The notes under the pieces: model-generated
What the model was told of the DNA's origin: nothing
What the model saw: the letters and a program-made list of their open reading frames with translations, nothing else
Databases searched by the model: none
Origin: Vasconcelosia minhoensis LEGE 07310
GTDB lineage: Bacteria > Cyanobacteriota > Cyanobacteriia > Phormidesmidales > Phormidesmidaceae
Direction: 5' to 3'
Assembly (NCBI RefSeq): GCF_015207255.1
Contig: NZ_JADEXG010000044.1
Span: 1-46,311 of the forward strand
Length of the DNA: 46,311 nucleotides
Shown: in pieces, positions 25,174 to 35,358 of the stretch
How positions within the stretch are numbered: position 1 is the first letter of the stretch
How the letters are laid out: each line of letters opens with the position of its first letter
Position numbers and translations under genes: made by a program

Positions 25174-26202
25174 CTAGTCTTCGGCAAAAATATAGCGATA
25201 CAGCTCGCTGGGGTCGGGCTCAGGGCTGTCCTGGGCAAAGCTGAGGGCGTCTTCCACCACGCCTTCGATCTTCTGACGGATTGCCTTCAGCACTTCGTCA
25301 TCGGCCAGATTCTGCTCTATCAGGTAGGCTTCAAATCGCTGAATCGGATCGCGGGACTGCCATTTGGCTTTTTCGTCAGCCGATCGCAGCTCGTCTGGGT
25401 CGGCCAGCGAATGACCTCGGAAGCGATAGGTGAGGCATTCGATCAGGGTGGGGCCTTCGCCCGCCCGGGCCCGCGCGATCGCCTCCTGGGCCACGGCCCG
25501 CACCGCCAGCACATCCATGCCATCGACCTCGATCCCCGGCAGGCCAAAGACGCTGGCCTTGCGATAGATCTCCGGCTGGGAGGTAGCCCGCTCGTGGGCC
25601 ATGCCAATCGCCCACTTATTATTTTCCACCACGAACAGCATCGGTAGCTTCCACAGCGCCGCCATGTTTAGACATTCAAAAAACTGGCCATTATTGGTCG
25701 TACCGTCGCCAAAGAAAGACGCGGTCACCTGGTCAGCGGCATCGTCTCCCATCGTCTCGCGCCGGTAGCGGCTCTGGAAGGCGGCGCCTAAAGCCACCGG
25801 AATGCCCTCGCCGATGAAGGCATAGCCCCCCAGCAGATTGTGCTCGGCCGAAAACATATGCATTGAGCCGCCGCGGCCCTTACTACAGCCCGTTTCTTTG
25901 CCAAACAGCTCGGCCATGACGCTGCGGGCGGGCACCCCGGCGCTGAGGGCATGGACGTGGTCGCGGTAGGTGCTGCCCACATAGTCATCGTCGCGCAGCG
26001 CCTTAATCACGCCGGAAGAAACCGCTTCCTGCCCGTTGTAGAGGTGCACAAAGCCAAACATTTTGCCGCGGTAGTACATTTCCGCACATTTATCTTCGAA
26101 ATAGCGGCCCAATATCATGTCTTCGTAGATCATTAGGCCCTCCTCAGCTGAAATCTGAGCCGGGGGCGACTGAAATGTCGGCAGCGTCCTTTCCTGAACC
26201 AT
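25174..26202 (-). CDS. pdhA: Pyruvate dehydrogenase E1 component, alpha subunit
   Basis: PdhA carries the thiamine diphosphate site of E1. The 342-residue product shows the ThDP motif as [10 protein letters not shown] followed about 27 residues later by ENNKWAIGM, and the phosphorylation-loop-like segment [15 protein letters not shown] typical of E1-alpha. The N-terminal [14 protein letters not shown] is what I expect in cyanobacteria. It is the first gene of the minus-strand unit pdhA-pdhB-secD-secF-membrane protein; the upstream gap of about 550 nt holds its promoter. Confidence 0.95.
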   Translation of the reverse strand: MVQERTLPTFQSPPAQISAEEGLMIYEDMILGRYFEDKCAEMYYRGKMFGFVHLYNGQEAVSSGVIKALRDDDYVGSTYRDHVHALSAGVPARSVMAELFGKETGCSKGRGGSMHMFSAEHNLLGGYAFIGEGIPVALGAAFQSRYRRETMGDDAADQVTASFFGDGTTNNGQFFECLNMAALWKLPMLFVVENNKWAIGMAHERATSQPEIYRKASVFGLPGIEVDGMDVLAVRAVAQEAIARARAGEGPTLIECLTYRFRGHSLADPDELRSADEKAKWQSRDPIQRFEAYLIEQNLADDEVLKAIRQKIEGVVEDALSFAQDSPEPDPSELYRYIFAED

Positions 26203-26755
26203 TGACCTGGCCTATCCTTGCAGCAATGCCTGACGTTCTCCTCGCTTTCGAACCGGGCTTGACCCCAAATCCTAATCAGCGGAACAACTAAGCTGAATAA
26301 TATCGCGAAATATAAAGAAAAATTTACCTGAAAGTGGCTTGACCCGTTTAATCTGTTTTAAAGTGCGTTTTCAAACGGGTGGTGCCGTAGGGCTCGAAGC
26401 GGTTTTCCCCAGTGCCGCTGACCCAGTGCCGCCGCCCCAATGGCCCTTCGGCAGGCTAGACGCAGAACGAATCTGGGTTTTGCCGTAAACTAGATAAAGA
26501 CCAGATAGAGACCAGGCCAACTGTGCGGGTTTAGGAGCCTCACATCCCATTTCTGCCGTAACCGCCCCCATTGTTACCCCAGCCGACTGTTCTGAAAAGC
26601 TTTTAGTGAACTGAGCGCTGATTGAGCTGATTTGAACACTTTTGGGCTGACTGACTTGATAATATGGGCAACCCATACCGACTAACCATGCCGACTGGCC
26701 AAAATTGGCCCAGTCAGGGGACTTGAAAGCTAGCCCAATTGCTAGGGATGTGACT
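26203..26755. other. Divergent intergenic region pdhA / ftn2
   Basis: About 550 bases without an accepted gene. Minus-strand AT-rich DNA around 26297-26330 (with a TATTAT -10 candidate) is the best site for a pdhA promoter. An inverted repeat CCCGTTT/AAACGGG with a 23-nt loop is at 26343-26379. On the plus strand TTGATAATATG (about 26656-26666) could be an ftn2 -10, without a good -35. The 306-base open frame on the minus strand here has no recognisable protein. Confidence 0.45.
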
Positions 26756-28948
26756 GTGCGAATTCCGCTAGACTACTACCGAATTCTGGGATTGCCAATC
26801 CAGGCAACGGCTGAGCAGCTGAAGCAGTCGCACCGCGATCGCATCCTGCAGCTGCCTCGTCGCGAATATTCCGACGAAGCGATAGCAGCCCGTAAACAGC
26901 TGATTGACGAAGCCTACGCAGTTCTGTCCAATCCGGAACAGCGAGTTGAGTACGACAAATACTTTTTGGCCGGGTCACAGCGGCAGCCCTCTGAATCGGT
27001 GGGGCTGCTCCAGTCTGACAGTGGCAAGGCCGCCGATGTCTATGCCCCCACGATCAAAATTGAGCCGCAGCTGCTGCCGGGGGCGCTGCTGATCCTGCTG
27101 GAGCTAGGGGAGTATGAGCTCGTCATTCGGCAGGGGCGGCCCCTCATTAGCAGCCATCAGTCCAGCGCTAAAGCCGGCCTCGCCGCTGCCCATCAGCCCT
27201 TGGGAGACCCTAACGGCGAGCTATCTGACCTAGTGCTGACGGTCGCGATCGCGTATCTGGAGCTGGGTCGCGAGCAGTGGCAGCAGCACCAGTATGAAAA
27301 TGCCGCCGAGTCTCTGGAGGCTGGCCGCGATCTGCTGATGCAGGAAAATCTCTTTCCCCAGCTGCGGGCCGAAATTCAGGCCGACCTCTACAAGCTGCGT
27401 CCCTATCGCGCCCTCGAGCTGGTTGCCCTGCCGCTCGAAAAAAAGCTAGAGCGGCGGCAGGGCATCGCGCTGCTCAAGGCGATGCTGCAAGATCGGCGCG
27501 GCGTAGACGGGGTGGAAGACGATCTCTCGGGGCTAGACGTTGACGATTTTTTGCGCTTTATTCAGCAGCTGCGCGGCTATCTGACCACGACAGAACAGCA
27601 GGAGCTATTTGAAGCCGAAGCGCAGCGGCCCTCGGCGGTCGGCACCTACCTGGCGGTCTACGCCCTGATTGCCCGGGGCTTTGCCAACCATCAGCCGGCC
27701 TTGGTCCGCCGAGCCAAGCAGATGCTGCAGCATCTGAGCGAGCGGCAGGACGTGCATTTAGAGCAGGCCGTCTGTGCGGTGCTACTAGGCCAGACCGAAG
27801 CCGCCAGCCGAGCCTTAGACCTGAGTCAAGAATATGAGCCGCTGGCCTTTATTCGGCGGCATTCTCAGGGTGCGCCCGACCTGCTGCCGGGGCTCTGCCT
27901 ATATGCTGAACGCTGGCTCCAGCAAGAAGTTTTTCCCTTCTTTCGTGACTTAGACCAGGTCACGGCAACGCTGAAGGACTATTTTGCCGATCGTTCAGTC
28001 CAGAGCTATTTGGAAAATATGCCGCTGCAGGAAGAGACTGCGGCAGTGTGGTCCGGGCGGCAGAGCTGGTCCGACCCAAACCTGGCAGCTGCCTCAGCGA
28101 GCACTGCAGCCAGTGCAGGGGGAGCCGCCGCTTTCCCGCTGGGGTTATCGCGCTCGTCTGCGACAGCGACCCATTCCAGCAATGCTGCGGCTACCGCCAC
28201 GGACGAACGGGCCTATGGCGAGTCGGCCCGTGATATGGCCGAGCGGATTGCCCAGATGTCTCCAGATGGGCAGCTACAGCCGCTGGGAACCAATGGCACA
28301 GCCCAGACCTCCGTCAGCCCGACATCCAGCCTGACCACGACCCCCTCAACGCGACGGAGCCGCCGCTCACCCCACTGGGGTCGATTGACCCTAGTCGTTC
28401 TGTTAGGGCTGTTGGGAATTGGTATTCTTGGCTTCCTATTTGCCCAGGTGCTGAGCTGGCTGGGGGGAGCCTTCTCAGGGCCGCGATTGCAGGGTGAACC
28501 GCTGTCTATCGAGCTCGGCGAGTCTGTGCTTGACCCCGCCGAGCTCGAGGTGGCAGCCGCAGACGATGTCCGCAGCATTGCCGAGCAAACGATTGAGCGC
28601 TGGCTGTCGGCTAAGGCGGCGGCCCTTGGCCCGGACCACGATACGAGCCAGCTGGAGGCCGCCCTGGCTGAACCAGCCCGCGATCGCTGGTTGGAACAGG
28701 CCCGGACCGCTGAGCAGCAGGACTGGTACGGAGAATATACGCACAGCCTGGAGATCCTCTCGGTAGCGCCGGAAGACCCTAGCGCTGGCCGCCTAACGGT
28801 ACAGGCACAGGTGAACGAGGCCGCCCGCTTCTTCCAGTATGGCGAGCCTGACCAGGATGCCTCCTACAGCGATACCCTGACCATGGAATACCAGCTCACG
28901 CGCCAGGACGATCGGTGGCTGGTACAGCAGTTCTCCCAGGTTAACTAG
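26756..28948 (+). CDS. ftn2: Cell division protein Ftn2 (ARC6 homologue)
   Basis: Ftn2 (also called ZipN) anchors FtsZ at the division site in cyanobacteria and is the ancestor of plant ARC6. The product is 730 residues from a GTG at 26756, chosen because AGGGA stands seven nt upstream and the protein then begins RIPLDYYRILGLPIQA as in homologues. A J-like domain lies at about 4-70 but has no HPD, having SHRDR at that place. A helical middle part follows, then a Ser/Thr/Ala-rich linker, one membrane helix at about 540-570, and a C-terminal DUF4101/IMS domain (about 600-730). It is single in its direction, followed by DUF3038. Confidence 0.92.
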   Translation: MRIPLDYYRILGLPIQATAEQLKQSHRDRILQLPRREYSDEAIAARKQLIDEAYAVLSNPEQRVEYDKYFLAGSQRQPSESVGLLQSDSGKAADVYAPTIKIEPQLLPGALLILLELGEYELVIRQGRPLISSHQSSAKAGLAAAHQPLGDPNGELSDLVLTVAIAYLELGREQWQQHQYENAAESLEAGRDLLMQENLFPQLRAEIQADLYKLRPYRALELVALPLEKKLERRQGIALLKAMLQDRRGVDGVEDDLSGLDVDDFLRFIQQLRGYLTTTEQQELFEAEAQRPSAVGTYLAVYALIARGFANHQPALVRRAKQMLQHLSERQDVHLEQAVCAVLLGQTEAASRALDLSQEYEPLAFIRRHSQGAPDLLPGLCLYAERWLQQEVFPFFRDLDQVTATLKDYFADRSVQSYLENMPLQEETAAVWSGRQSWSDPNLAAASASTAASAGGAAAFPLGLSRSSATATHSSNAAATATDERAYGESARDMAERIAQMSPDGQLQPLGTNGTAQTSVSPTSSLTTTPSTRRSRRSPHWGRLTLVVLLGLLGIGILGFLFAQVLSWLGGAFSGPRLQGEPLSIELGESVLDPAELEVAAADDVRSIAEQTIERWLSAKAAALGPDHDTSQLEAALAEPARDRWLEQARTAEQQDWYGEYTHSLEILSVAPEDPSAGRLTVQAQVNEAARFFQYGEPDQDASYSDTLTMEYQLTRQDDRWLVQQFSQVN

Positions 28949-29034
28949 CCGCATTAGCGACCTGATTTTGGCATACTGCGCCAATCCATTCACAAATGTG
29001 TTTTGATGAAAGTCTGCCGAATCGCCGCTAGAGA

Positions 29035-29640
29035 ATGACCGTAAAGCGTCCACCCGATCCCTCCGCGCCGCTGCTGCTTGACCAGCTTAGCGCCCCTAAA
29101 CTAGCCCGCGATGAATGTCCTCGGCGGGCTAAAACTCAGATTGATCTAATTTTACTCGCGATCGAAGCGCTCGACCTGAGTGGTTCGGAGGCGATGCTGG
29201 CCGCCGCTCGAGAGCTGGAGTTACAAAGCGTGATTGGCGGCCGGGTTGGGCTCTGGCGGCTGCGCGGCAGCAATCCGCTACGGCGGTTTAACCAGCGGCG
29301 GCCGCTGAGCCTAGATCAGGCCAAAGCGCTGGTGCTGATTGCCAGCTACCTTTCCCGGCGACTGACGGTGATCATCCGACAGCTGCTGCTAGGCTACCAG
29401 CAGCTCAGCGATCAGCAGCTATCGGTCGAGCATCACCTGCGACTAGCGGACTATCTCAGCCGCTTTCGCGCCCACTTTCGCGCCCGTATGAATGCTAAAC
29501 GCGCCTCTGTCATGGCCTACAGCAGCGATGAAAAACTCAATCAGCTGGCGCTCAATCTGCTCATGCAGCTGCTGTTTTGTACCGGCACCTCGGGTGCTCA
29601 GCGGCTCTGGAGCAGCCTATTTGACGGAGAGGTGGCATGA
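29035..29640 (+). CDS. DUF3038 family protein
   Basis: A 201-residue helical protein of a cyanobacteria-restricted family with unknown function. Recognisable segments are ARDECPRRAKTQIDLILLAI, ALVLIASYLSRRLTVIIRQL and AHFRARMNAKRASV. No signal peptide and no clear membrane helix. The stop overlaps the start of the DUF4335 gene by four nt (ATGA), so the two are made together, a pairing I recall in other cyanobacteria. About 86 nt separate it from ftn2. Confidence 0.82.
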   Translation: MTVKRPPDPSAPLLLDQLSAPKLARDECPRRAKTQIDLILLAIEALDLSGSEAMLAAARELELQSVIGGRVGLWRLRGSNPLRRFNQRRPLSLDQAKALVLIASYLSRRLTVIIRQLLLGYQQLSDQQLSVEHHLRLADYLSRFRAHFRARMNAKRASVMAYSSDEKLNQLALNLLMQLLFCTGTSGAQRLWSSLFDGEVA

Positions 29641-31043
29641 CGATTCGACGTCAGTATCAGCTACCGAACTGTAGTTTGATTTTAGAAGGGTTGAGCACTG
29701 AGGCCACTGAAACCGCGCAGCCGCTGATGACGGTGCTGGTGAATGCAGAATGCCATATCGTCGGCCTTGAGAAACCGCTGAGCGGCGGACAGCAGTTTTT
29801 TGAATCGCTGGTGCGAGCGGTGAGTCAGTACGCCCAAGAAGTGCTCAGTGGCTATTCCCACAGCCAGGCAAGGGACCAGAACGCCCCCGTGCGGCTACAG
29901 CCGGGAGAGGGACCCTATCATCGCCTCCTGGTCCAGCCCGAAGGGGCCGACGCGAACGCTTTGCAACGGGCTGACGCGCATCATTCTATGGTCATTCAGC
30001 TGTCTACCGTCCAGCTATTTGATCTGGTAGAAGCGATCGATCAGTTCTGCGACGATCGGCAGACCCTACCCCAGCTGAATCCCGAAATTGTACCGCTGGC
30101 CCGGCGCTATACGAAGCCGACCGAGCCGCTAGCCCAGCGAACGCTGCCGGCCACTCTAGGCATTGGCAGCCTGGCCGTCGCGGCTGCGGTCTTTGCTTTG
30201 CTACCGCTGCCCGAAGCTCCCCGACCTGCCGAAGAGCGTCGCCTAGACTCGACAACGGTGCCCGAAACGGAGGCCGAAGCCGAGCCTGAGCTTGAACCGC
30301 CGCCACCAGCGACCACAGCTGAGGACATTGCCCGCCTAACGGAACCCCCTGAAATTACCGATCCGACCGTTGTCTCAGATTTGCAAGCTGAGCTCGCTGC
30401 CCAGCTAGAAGCGGTCTTTGACGTCGAAGCTGAATTTGACCAGCCGCTGGTCTATCGGGTTGCCGTTACGGCCAATGGCGACATCGTGGGCTACCGCTAT
30501 GACAACAACGCGGCGCTGCGCCATGTCGATCAGACGCCGCTGCCCCAGCTGACCTACGTTCCGCTGGGTGAAGCCGAGGTCGAACCCGAACCGGTCGCCC
30601 AGTATCGCGTTACCTTTACCCCTGAGGGAACCGTTGATGTTGCCGCTTGGGACGACAGTCAGGCTGAGTCAGCAGCGCCAGTCACCTCGGCAGCGGTATC
30701 CACCGCAGCGCCAACGAATGCAGACCTGAGCCAGCCCATTGCCAGCGAAATTGAAGATTCGGGGCAAATCATGACGCTGAATGAGCAGCTGCGGCAGCAG
30801 ATTGTCGAGCAGCGATCGCAGCCGCTGCCGGGTGAAGACCTGACCTATCGAGTCAGGCTTGCCGCCGATGGCACCGTGGTGGGCTATGAGCCCGAGGGTA
30901 ACGCGGCTCGGACGGCAGCGGCTAAAACGCCGCTGCCCGATCTGGTAGCGGCGGCCCCGACCGATCAGCCCCAGCTCGACTTTCGCCTAGTGTTTACGGA
31001 GCGCGGGGTGGTTGAGGTCAGCCCTTGGCGGGGTTGGCCGTAG
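29637..31043 (+). CDS. DUF4335 family membrane protein with internal repeats
   Basis: The 468-residue protein has an N-terminal cytosolic-looking domain (about 1-165), one membrane helix (about 172-190), an acidic Pro/Glu-rich linker (196-245), and two homologous C-terminal units (about 249-340 and 380-468). Each unit has paired strands of the type YRV-x6-G-x-V-x-GY and ends with a V(D/E)V-x-W. The function is unknown; the fold suggests a membrane-tethered protein with an outer repeat domain. It overlaps DUF3038 and ends 16 nt before fmt, so the three could be one transcript. Confidence 0.8.
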   Translation: MTIRRQYQLPNCSLILEGLSTEATETAQPLMTVLVNAECHIVGLEKPLSGGQQFFESLVRAVSQYAQEVLSGYSHSQARDQNAPVRLQPGEGPYHRLLVQPEGADANALQRADAHHSMVIQLSTVQLFDLVEAIDQFCDDRQTLPQLNPEIVPLARRYTKPTEPLAQRTLPATLGIGSLAVAAAVFALLPLPEAPRPAEERRLDSTTVPETEAEAEPELEPPPPATTAEDIARLTEPPEITDPTVVSDLQAELAAQLEAVFDVEAEFDQPLVYRVAVTANGDIVGYRYDNNAALRHVDQTPLPQLTYVPLGEAEVEPEPVAQYRVTFTPEGTVDVAAWDDSQAESAAPVTSAAVSTAAPTNADLSQPIASEIEDSGQIMTLNEQLRQQIVEQRSQPLPGEDLTYRVRLAADGTVVGYEPEGNAARTAAAKTPLPDLVAAAPTDQPQLDFRLVFTERGVVEVSPWRGWP

Positions 31044-31059
31044 TCCAGCGCAGCTGCTT

Positions 31060-32058
31060 ATGAAACTGGTATTCTTTGGTACGCCGGCTTTTGCCGTACC
31101 CAGCCTACACCGGCTGCTGCTACAGACTGACTTTGAAATAGCTGGTGTCGTCACCCAGCCTGACAGGCGCCGCGGTCGAGGCGGCCGGGTGACACCTTCA
31201 GCCGTGAAAGCGGCAGCCATGGACGCAGGCTGCCCAATCTGGCAGCCCCAGCGGATTAAAAAAGATCCTGACACTTTACAAGCACTCCAAATTCTCCAGG
31301 CCGATGCCTTTGTCGTCGTCGCCTACGGCCAGATTCTGTCGCCTGAAATTTTGGCGATGCCCAAGTTTGGCTGTATCAACGCCCACGGCTCTCTCCTGCC
31401 CAAGTATCGCGGGGCTGCGCCGATTCAGTGGAGCCTGTTCCACGGCGAGACCGAAACCGGCGTGACGACGATGCAGATGGATGCGGGTATGGATACGGGT
31501 CCCATGCTGCTGCGGTCAGCGCTGCCCTTAGGGCTGCTCGACAATGCCTGGCAGGTCGCCGACCGGCTCGCTGCCCTCAGCGCTGATTTACTGGCCGACA
31601 CCCTGATCAAGCTCTACCAGCAAAAACTGCGGGGTGTGCCCCAGCCAGAGGCTGAAGCCTCCTACGCGCCGCTGATTCAAAAAGCAGACTATGAGCTGGA
31701 CTGGCGACGCGGCGCGATCGCGCTCCACAACCAAATTCGCGGCTTCTATCCCAACTGCATCACCCAGTTTCGCGATGGGCCGCTCAAAATCAGCGAATCC
31801 TTCCCGCTCGAATTCGCCGCCGCATCCCAGCTGCCCCCCGAACTCGACGGCCTAGCCGCCGCCTACTCAGCCCTAGCCGAACTAGAACCCACCCCCCCCG
31901 GCACCATTGCTGCCCTGCTCAAAGGCTTCGGCCCAGTCATCTCCACCGGCCAAGGCCCGCTGCTCCTGCGGCAGGTCCAACCCACCGGCAAAAAAGCTCA
32001 GTCCGGCTGGGACTTCGTCAACGGCCACCACCTCACCCTCGGCGAAACCCTGGGCTAG
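31060..32058 (+). CDS. fmt: Methionyl-tRNA formyltransferase
   Basis: Fmt adds a formyl group to initiator Met-tRNA using 10-formyltetrahydrofolate. The 332-residue product starts [20 protein letters not shown] (start at 31060; the frame is open 16 codons upstream). It has the folate site segment [19 protein letters not shown] (about 107-125) and [17 protein letters not shown] after it. The C-terminal tRNA-binding domain is present. No def (deformylase) gene is beside it. It follows DUF4335 by 16 nt. Confidence 0.95.
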   Translation: MKLVFFGTPAFAVPSLHRLLLQTDFEIAGVVTQPDRRRGRGGRVTPSAVKAAAMDAGCPIWQPQRIKKDPDTLQALQILQADAFVVVAYGQILSPEILAMPKFGCINAHGSLLPKYRGAAPIQWSLFHGETETGVTTMQMDAGMDTGPMLLRSALPLGLLDNAWQVADRLAALSADLLADTLIKLYQQKLRGVPQPEAEASYAPLIQKADYELDWRRGAIALHNQIRGFYPNCITQFRDGPLKISESFPLEFAAASQLPPELDGLAAAYSALAELEPTPPGTIAALLKGFGPVISTGQGPLLLRQVQPTGKKAQSGWDFVNGHHLTLGETLG

Positions 32059-32090
32059 CTGCGAGGACAGGGAAACCCTTGCCCCTTCCC

Positions 32091-32456
32091 TCACCCCTCT
32101 TTACTCTTCCCTTCATAAAACCGACACCCCTCACAAGGCCCCTCCGGCTTCACCGCACAGCGTAAAATCTCCGAGCGGGCATTGTAAACGCAGGCAGCAT
32201 CGCCCACCACCCAGCGACCCTCAACAAAGCTGCGTTCCGCCGGGATCTGCGCCGTTTGCACGTAGAGCGCCACCTTGTGCAGGCGATACTTATTGGCCTT
32301 GAGCTGATAGCGGTGGCGACGCTCCAGCACCGCATAGGTCTGCCCCTCGTAGTCGAGGTAGGCCCCGGGCTGAGGCTTGTGGTCAAGATATACCTGACCC
32401 AACGGCTGACGCGAGCCGTTGAGAATAAGCTCCGTCGGAAGAGAATCGGACTCCAT
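32091..32456 (-). CDS. DUF6464 family protein
   Basis: A 121-residue soluble protein, recognised as the cyanobacterial DUF6464 type by GAYLDYEGQTYAVLERRHRY and YVQTAQIPAERSFVEGRW. The C-terminus has four cysteines (ACVYNARSEILRC then GPCEGCRFYE), which could bind a metal. No function is known. It converges on fmt, 32 nt apart, and is followed upstream by a repeat-bearing gap and the MFS gene. Confidence 0.75.
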   Translation of the reverse strand: MESDSLPTELILNGSRQPLGQVYLDHKPQPGAYLDYEGQTYAVLERRHRYQLKANKYRLHKVALYVQTAQIPAERSFVEGRWVVGDAACVYNARSEILRCAVKPEGPCEGCRFYEGKSKEG

Positions 32457-32543
32457 AAAAAATCGCTAGAAAAACTCGCTAAGTGATACAGACTACTTTA
32501 TCCCTAACTAATTCTAAGCAACTTTCCCGCCCATCACCCCGGT

Positions 32544-32556
32544 CAGGGCAACCCTG
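32544..32556. repeat. Short palindrome between the DUF6464 and MFS genes
   Basis: CAGGG-CAA-CCCTG followed by CCCCTACC, similar in style to the dispersed REP-like elements at 2676 and 8874 (stem, three-base loop, C-rich flank). It lies just past the end of the MFS gene and may help end transcription. Confidence 0.4.
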
Positions 32557-32574
32557 CCCCTACCTATCACCCGA

Positions 32575-33957
32575 TCACTCTCCCACCGGCCTCCCCATTC
32601 CCACCACTAGCCCCAACGCCACCACCGGCAGCAGGCTACAGGCATACAGTCCCAGCGTATAGGCTCCAAAAACCTGCTTAAACCAGGCCAGAATCGTCGG
32701 CCCCAGAGCGCTGGCGATAACTAAGCTCATCATTTGGACACCCGCGATCGCGCCCAGATGCGCTCGGCCAAAGTATCGCGGCAGCGCCACTGACGTCAGG
32801 GTAGCAAAGCAGCCACCGCTCACACCCAGGCCCAAGACTGCCAGCCAGCGCAGGCTGGGAACCTGCAAGTGGGCCATCGCCGCCACCCCAACCGCCTCAA
32901 AAACCATCATCACCCCAAACAGCGGCTTCAGCTGAAAGCGGTCAGAGGCGACGCCGATCCCATAGCCTACCGCTGTCGAAACCACTGCGATTGGCACAAA
33001 GATAGCGACAGTCCGCGCTTCAACGAGCCCGGCATCAGCACCAATATCAACAATATGAAAGGTGATGCCAGTAATCGTCAGGGCCTGAGTCGCCAGCGCC
33101 AGCGTGATCGCCCAAAAGGCCAGGGTGCGCAGCGCCTCACGCCGGGTCACGCCCTGGATGAACGGCCTGGCCGCTGCCCCACTGATGGTCGAACTGGATT
33201 CTAATACAGGTTCTGGCTCCTCCCCATCCATCCGCAGCCCGCACTCTTCTGGATTATCACGAAACAGCAGCCAGCCCACCAGGCTTACCCCAAAGCCAAT
33301 GACGCCCGCCAGGCTCAGCCAGGTCCAGCGCCAGCCCAGCACCCCAATCCACCGGCTGAAGACCAGGGGTGCGATCGCAAACCCAAAGGAAACGAAAATT
33401 CCTTCCAGCCCTGCCGCAAACCCCCGCCTGCGGTCAAACCATTTGCCCAGCGTGGTGCGGCTGGTCATCGTCAGCATCCCCTGGCCGCTGAAGCGCAGGC
33501 TGACAAAACCCAGTACTAGCAGTGCCAGGGCAATCAGGGAGGAGCTTTCCAGAGACAGCAGGGCGCTGAGCGCTTGGGCAATGCGATCGCTAACGCTTAG
33601 GTAGGCCAGCGTCAGCCCCAGCCACACCGCCGCCATCACAATCATCAGCCGCGCCCCGAGCCGGTCGAGCAGCGCCCCGCCCAGCGGCAGCAGGCAGCCG
33701 CTGGTAATCGTCCCAACCAGATAGGCATTGCTCAGCTCTAGCCGAGTCAGCCCGGTGACCGTTAGCAGATGGTCGGTGAAGACGCTGACCCCAATGGTTT
33801 GGCCAGGAATGCTGGCGAGGATGCCAAAGGTACTGGCAGCTAAAATCACCCAACCGTAAAAAAATGGCAGGCGATCTGGCTTAAAGGGATAGCCGGGCTG
33901 AAAAAAATGCTTCAACGGCGGTGGCGCAATCTGGCTGAGCCGGTTGAGAAAAAACAT
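32575..33957 (-). CDS. Major facilitator superfamily transporter (OFA-like)
   Basis: A 460-residue protein with about twelve hydrophobic helices. YGWVILAASTFGILASIPGQ is the first, and the loop GALLDRLGARLMI matches the MFS motif between helices 2 and 3. SGQGMLTMTSRTTLGKWFDRRRG resembles the oxalate/formate antiporter (OFA) branch and MCT-like carriers. The substrate cannot be told. I use the ATG at 33957 because the upstream extension does not look like protein; no clear ribosome-binding site is seen. It is divergent from the CHRD gene. Confidence 0.82.
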   Translation of the reverse strand: MFFLNRLSQIAPPPLKHFFQPGYPFKPDRLPFFYGWVILAASTFGILASIPGQTIGVSVFTDHLLTVTGLTRLELSNAYLVGTITSGCLLPLGGALLDRLGARLMIVMAAVWLGLTLAYLSVSDRIAQALSALLSLESSSLIALALLVLGFVSLRFSGQGMLTMTSRTTLGKWFDRRRGFAAGLEGIFVSFGFAIAPLVFSRWIGVLGWRWTWLSLAGVIGFGVSLVGWLLFRDNPEECGLRMDGEEPEPVLESSSTISGAAARPFIQGVTRREALRTLAFWAITLALATQALTITGITFHIVDIGADAGLVEARTVAIFVPIAVVSTAVGYGIGVASDRFQLKPLFGVMMVFEAVGVAAMAHLQVPSLRWLAVLGLGVSGGCFATLTSVALPRYFGRAHLGAIAGVQMMSLVIASALGPTILAWFKQVFGAYTLGLYACSLLPVVALGLVVGMGRPVGE

Positions 33958-34176
33958 ACAGTCATCACTTGGAGCAAATGGGTCAGACCTTAGGCTAACG
34001 GCTCCCGATGTGAAGTACCCGTGAAGCTTGCATCCATTTTTGCTGCTTTTATCAAGTCGGCATGAATTTAACCGCCCCAAAAGACTTTTTGGCAATCCTG
34101 GACGCGGCCTTTTGCGTATTCCTTACAGGGAATTCACTTAGGGTTTCCTCGCTCTTTACAAAGAAGACTTAAACGC

Positions 34177-35124
34177 ATGAACGTTCAAAAAACTCTGCTG
34201 GGGACAGCCGCAATCGCGGGCATCACCCTGTGTCCAGCTACGGCGATGGCGGCCTCCATGGTCTATAGCGCCGACCTCGATACGCTCAACGGGGACTTTG
34301 GCTCAACCGCTAAGGGAGCCGCTACCGTCACCGTTGACGAGCCCGGTGAGAACCTGCGGTCGATCCGCGTTCAGATTCAGGCAACGGGTCTGGAAGATGT
34401 CTCTAGCTTTGGCGGTGTCCATGTCGCCCACATCCACGGCCAGTTCGCGGGCAATGCCTCCCGACCCCTATTCGACCAGGGGAACGGTCCCTTTTTCGAA
34501 GGAACGGGCGGAACGCCAGTCAGCTCAGTCGTGCCTACCCTAGAAAACGACGATGCGGATGGAGACGGCTATCTCAACTTCATTGAAGGCCGACCGGCCT
34601 ACGGGCCAGTTGTGCTCAACCTGACCTCTAAGCAGCTGTCAAAAGTGACGACCGCATCTGGCAATACCGTTGGTCCGGTACCGTCAGGAACGCCGCCGCT
34701 GTCTCAGTTTCTAGGACTAGTCGGCGCAGGCGAAATTAGCCCCGCCGACCTTTTCCCCACCGGCAGCGAATTCAACCTCGATACCACCTACGACTTTGAC
34801 CTGACCGACCCCGACCAGGCTCGTCAGTTCAATAATCTTTCTCCCCTAAATCTGCGGGAGGTCGTGCTCCACGGCCTGACGCTACCTGCGAGTATTTCCG
34901 ATCCAATCGACGCTGCCGTGACCGAAGCGGGCAGCGGTGCACCTCTAGGCATACCCCTTTCTGAAACAGAAAGGTTCCGCATTACCGCACCGGTCGCGGC
35001 TGGCACACTGAAGCTGGTGTCTGACGACGGCACGGCAGATGTCCCCGAGCCGATCTCGATGTCGCTGATCAGCGCCTCGCTGCTGGTAGGGGCTCTGGGT
35101 CTGACCCGACGGCGTACCGCATAG
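34177..35124 (+). CDS. Secreted CHRD-domain protein with PEP-CTERM anchor
   Basis: The 315-residue protein has a signal peptide (about 1-25, ending ATAMA), then a CHRD domain (SMVYSADLDTLNGDFGS, then VHVAHIHGQFAGN). The C-terminus is a PEP-CTERM sorting signal: VPEP, a hydrophobic helix and RRR. PEP-CTERM proteins are cut by an exosortase and exported to the surface or matrix. CHRD domains occur in chordin and in bacterial secreted proteins with unknown ligands. The long gap before it (33958-34176) carries its promoter; it is monocistronic. Confidence 0.88.
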   Translation: MNVQKTLLGTAAIAGITLCPATAMAASMVYSADLDTLNGDFGSTAKGAATVTVDEPGENLRSIRVQIQATGLEDVSSFGGVHVAHIHGQFAGNASRPLFDQGNGPFFEGTGGTPVSSVVPTLENDDADGDGYLNFIEGRPAYGPVVLNLTSKQLSKVTTASGNTVGPVPSGTPPLSQFLGLVGAGEISPADLFPTGSEFNLDTTYDFDLTDPDQARQFNNLSPLNLREVVLHGLTLPASISDPIDAAVTEAGSGAPLGIPLSETERFRITAPVAAGTLKLVSDDGTADVPEPISMSLISASLLVGALGLTRRRTA

Positions 35125-35187
35125 ACTTTGCGCGGCGTGGGCTAAGGCGGTGACCTGGTCTGGATTTAACCGTTTCGCTTAGACAGA

Positions 35188-35358
35188 CTACGAACCGCTG
35201 CCCACGACCCCAGCGAGCTGAAGCAGATAGATAATCGCAAAAACGGCAAAAAAGCCTGCGGCTAAGACCGTTCCCCAAAAGGAAATTCCCTTAGGCCGCA
35301 GCGAGGCGGGCAGCAGGCGATGGTTGAGATAGAGGGTGAGCCCAGCGACTACGGGAAT
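35188..35358 (-). CDS. Small membrane protein without a standard start codon
   Basis: Minus-strand translation gives PVVAGLTLYLNHRLLPASLR, then a hydrophobic helix ending IIYLLQLAGVVGSGS and a stop. It looks like a real small membrane protein (about 56 residues, two hydrophobic parts). No ATG, GTG or TTG is in frame after an upstream TAG at 35377-35379. The only near start is ATT at 35358; an in-frame ATG at 35400 is separated by that TAG. Either a rare ATT start or a damaged gene is possible. I do not recognise the family. Confidence 0.4.
   Translation of the reverse strand: MPVVAGLTLYLNHRLLPASLRPKGISFWGTVLAAGFFAVFAIIYLLQLAGVVGSGS

Noticed and set aside
26371-26676. 101-residue frame on the minus strand in the pdhA/ftn2 gap
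   Set aside because: No recognisable domain, low-complexity Ser/Gly/Pro content, no ribosome-binding site, and it lies in a divergent promoter region.
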